From the NCBI GenBank assembly GCA_947453475.1, contig CANGGK010000012.1:1-32512 (forward strand): a stretch of 32,512 nt of DNA, written 5' to 3'. Below, in pieces: positions 32,386 to 32,512 of the stretch; position 1 is the first letter of the stretch, and every line of letters starts with the position of its first letter. Made by a program: the position numbers and the translations under genes. Source of the DNA: Microbacteriaceae bacterium (lineage in GTDB: Bacteria > Actinomycetota > Actinomycetes > Actinomycetales > Microbacteriaceae). The notes below the pieces were generated by a model. It searched no databases and was not told where the DNA came from. It worked only from the letters and a program-made list of their open reading frames with translations.

Positions 32386-32512
32386 AGAATAGAGCGGTTG
32401 CCGTGCGTTTGACCCTCTAACCAAACGTGTCCGGTAACCCCTAGAGCTTTTTCACCGAGTGTGCCCCCACGCTCACGGTTGAACGTTCGCACCATTACGA
32501 AAAACAGGAGCA
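32386..32512 (+). promoter_or_regulatory. promoter and leader of a downstream gene, probably rpsP
   Basis: After ffh, a -10-like AGAATA/TAGAGC (32386-32395) is followed by a leader with two inverted repeats: CGTTTG/CAAACG (32406-32411 with 32422-32427) and GAGTGTG/CACGCTC (32457-32463 with 32468-32474, CCCC loop). The window ends in CAGGAGCA, a good ribosome binding site with the start codon just outside. In actinobacteria ffh is normally followed by rpsP, so the leader probably belongs to ribosomal protein S16; the gene itself is not visible. Confidence 0.5.

Overview
This window is chromosomal DNA from an actinobacterium, most likely a small-genome member of the Microbacteriaceae (freshwater Rhodoluna/Aquiluna type). 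The evidence is the gene order recG-coaD-DUF177-rpmF-rnc-mutM-smc-ftsY-ffh, an Azotobacter-type 7Fe ferredoxin next to an actinobacterial DapC, promoter-like -10 boxes sitting directly on start codons, and a moderate GC content by eye. The genus is inference. I see no insertion sequence, prophage, CRISPR array or rRNA operon.

Region 1 (1-2100): a possible tmRNA or tRNA 3' tail, a strong terminator, then a DUF805 membrane protein, an isochorismatase-like hydrolase and a TRIC/UPF0126 membrane protein. A HicB-like DNA-binding protein faces them tail to tail.

Region 2 (2155-6960, minus strand) is the most interesting part. A cobalamin riboswitch (about 6838-6960) precedes a tightly coupled five-gene operon. 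The genes encode a secreted alpha/alpha-barrel protein, a membrane-anchored DUF4430 protein, EcfT, a fused double EcfA ATPase and an ECF S component. The barrel plus DUF4430 pair looks like the two domains of animal transcobalamin/intrinsic factor encoded as separate genes. I read the locus as a B12-regulated ECF importer with its own extracellular corrinoid-binding proteins.

Region 3 (7000-14141, plus strand): an oligopeptide/dipeptide-type ABC importer made of a substrate-binding protein, a perfect terminator hairpin, an enlarged DppB-like permease, a DppC-like permease and a fused DppD-DppF ATPase. A membrane protein resembling bacterial PH-domain proteins lies on the opposite strand inside the cluster. 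A G-rich four-tract motif and an AT-rich stretch lie between this importer and the divergent B12 operon.

Region 4 (14142-20230): typA, a PIG-L deacetylase with a membrane tail, ferredoxin, dapC and gltA, with terminators after typA and gltA.

Region 5 (20264-32512): rsmD on the minus strand, then recG, coaD, DUF177, rpmF, rnc, mutM, smc, ftsY and ffh. These cover DNA repair, CoA synthesis, ribosome assembly, chromosome organisation and SRP-dependent targeting. The window ends in a structured leader with a ribosome binding site at the very edge, probably for rpsP.
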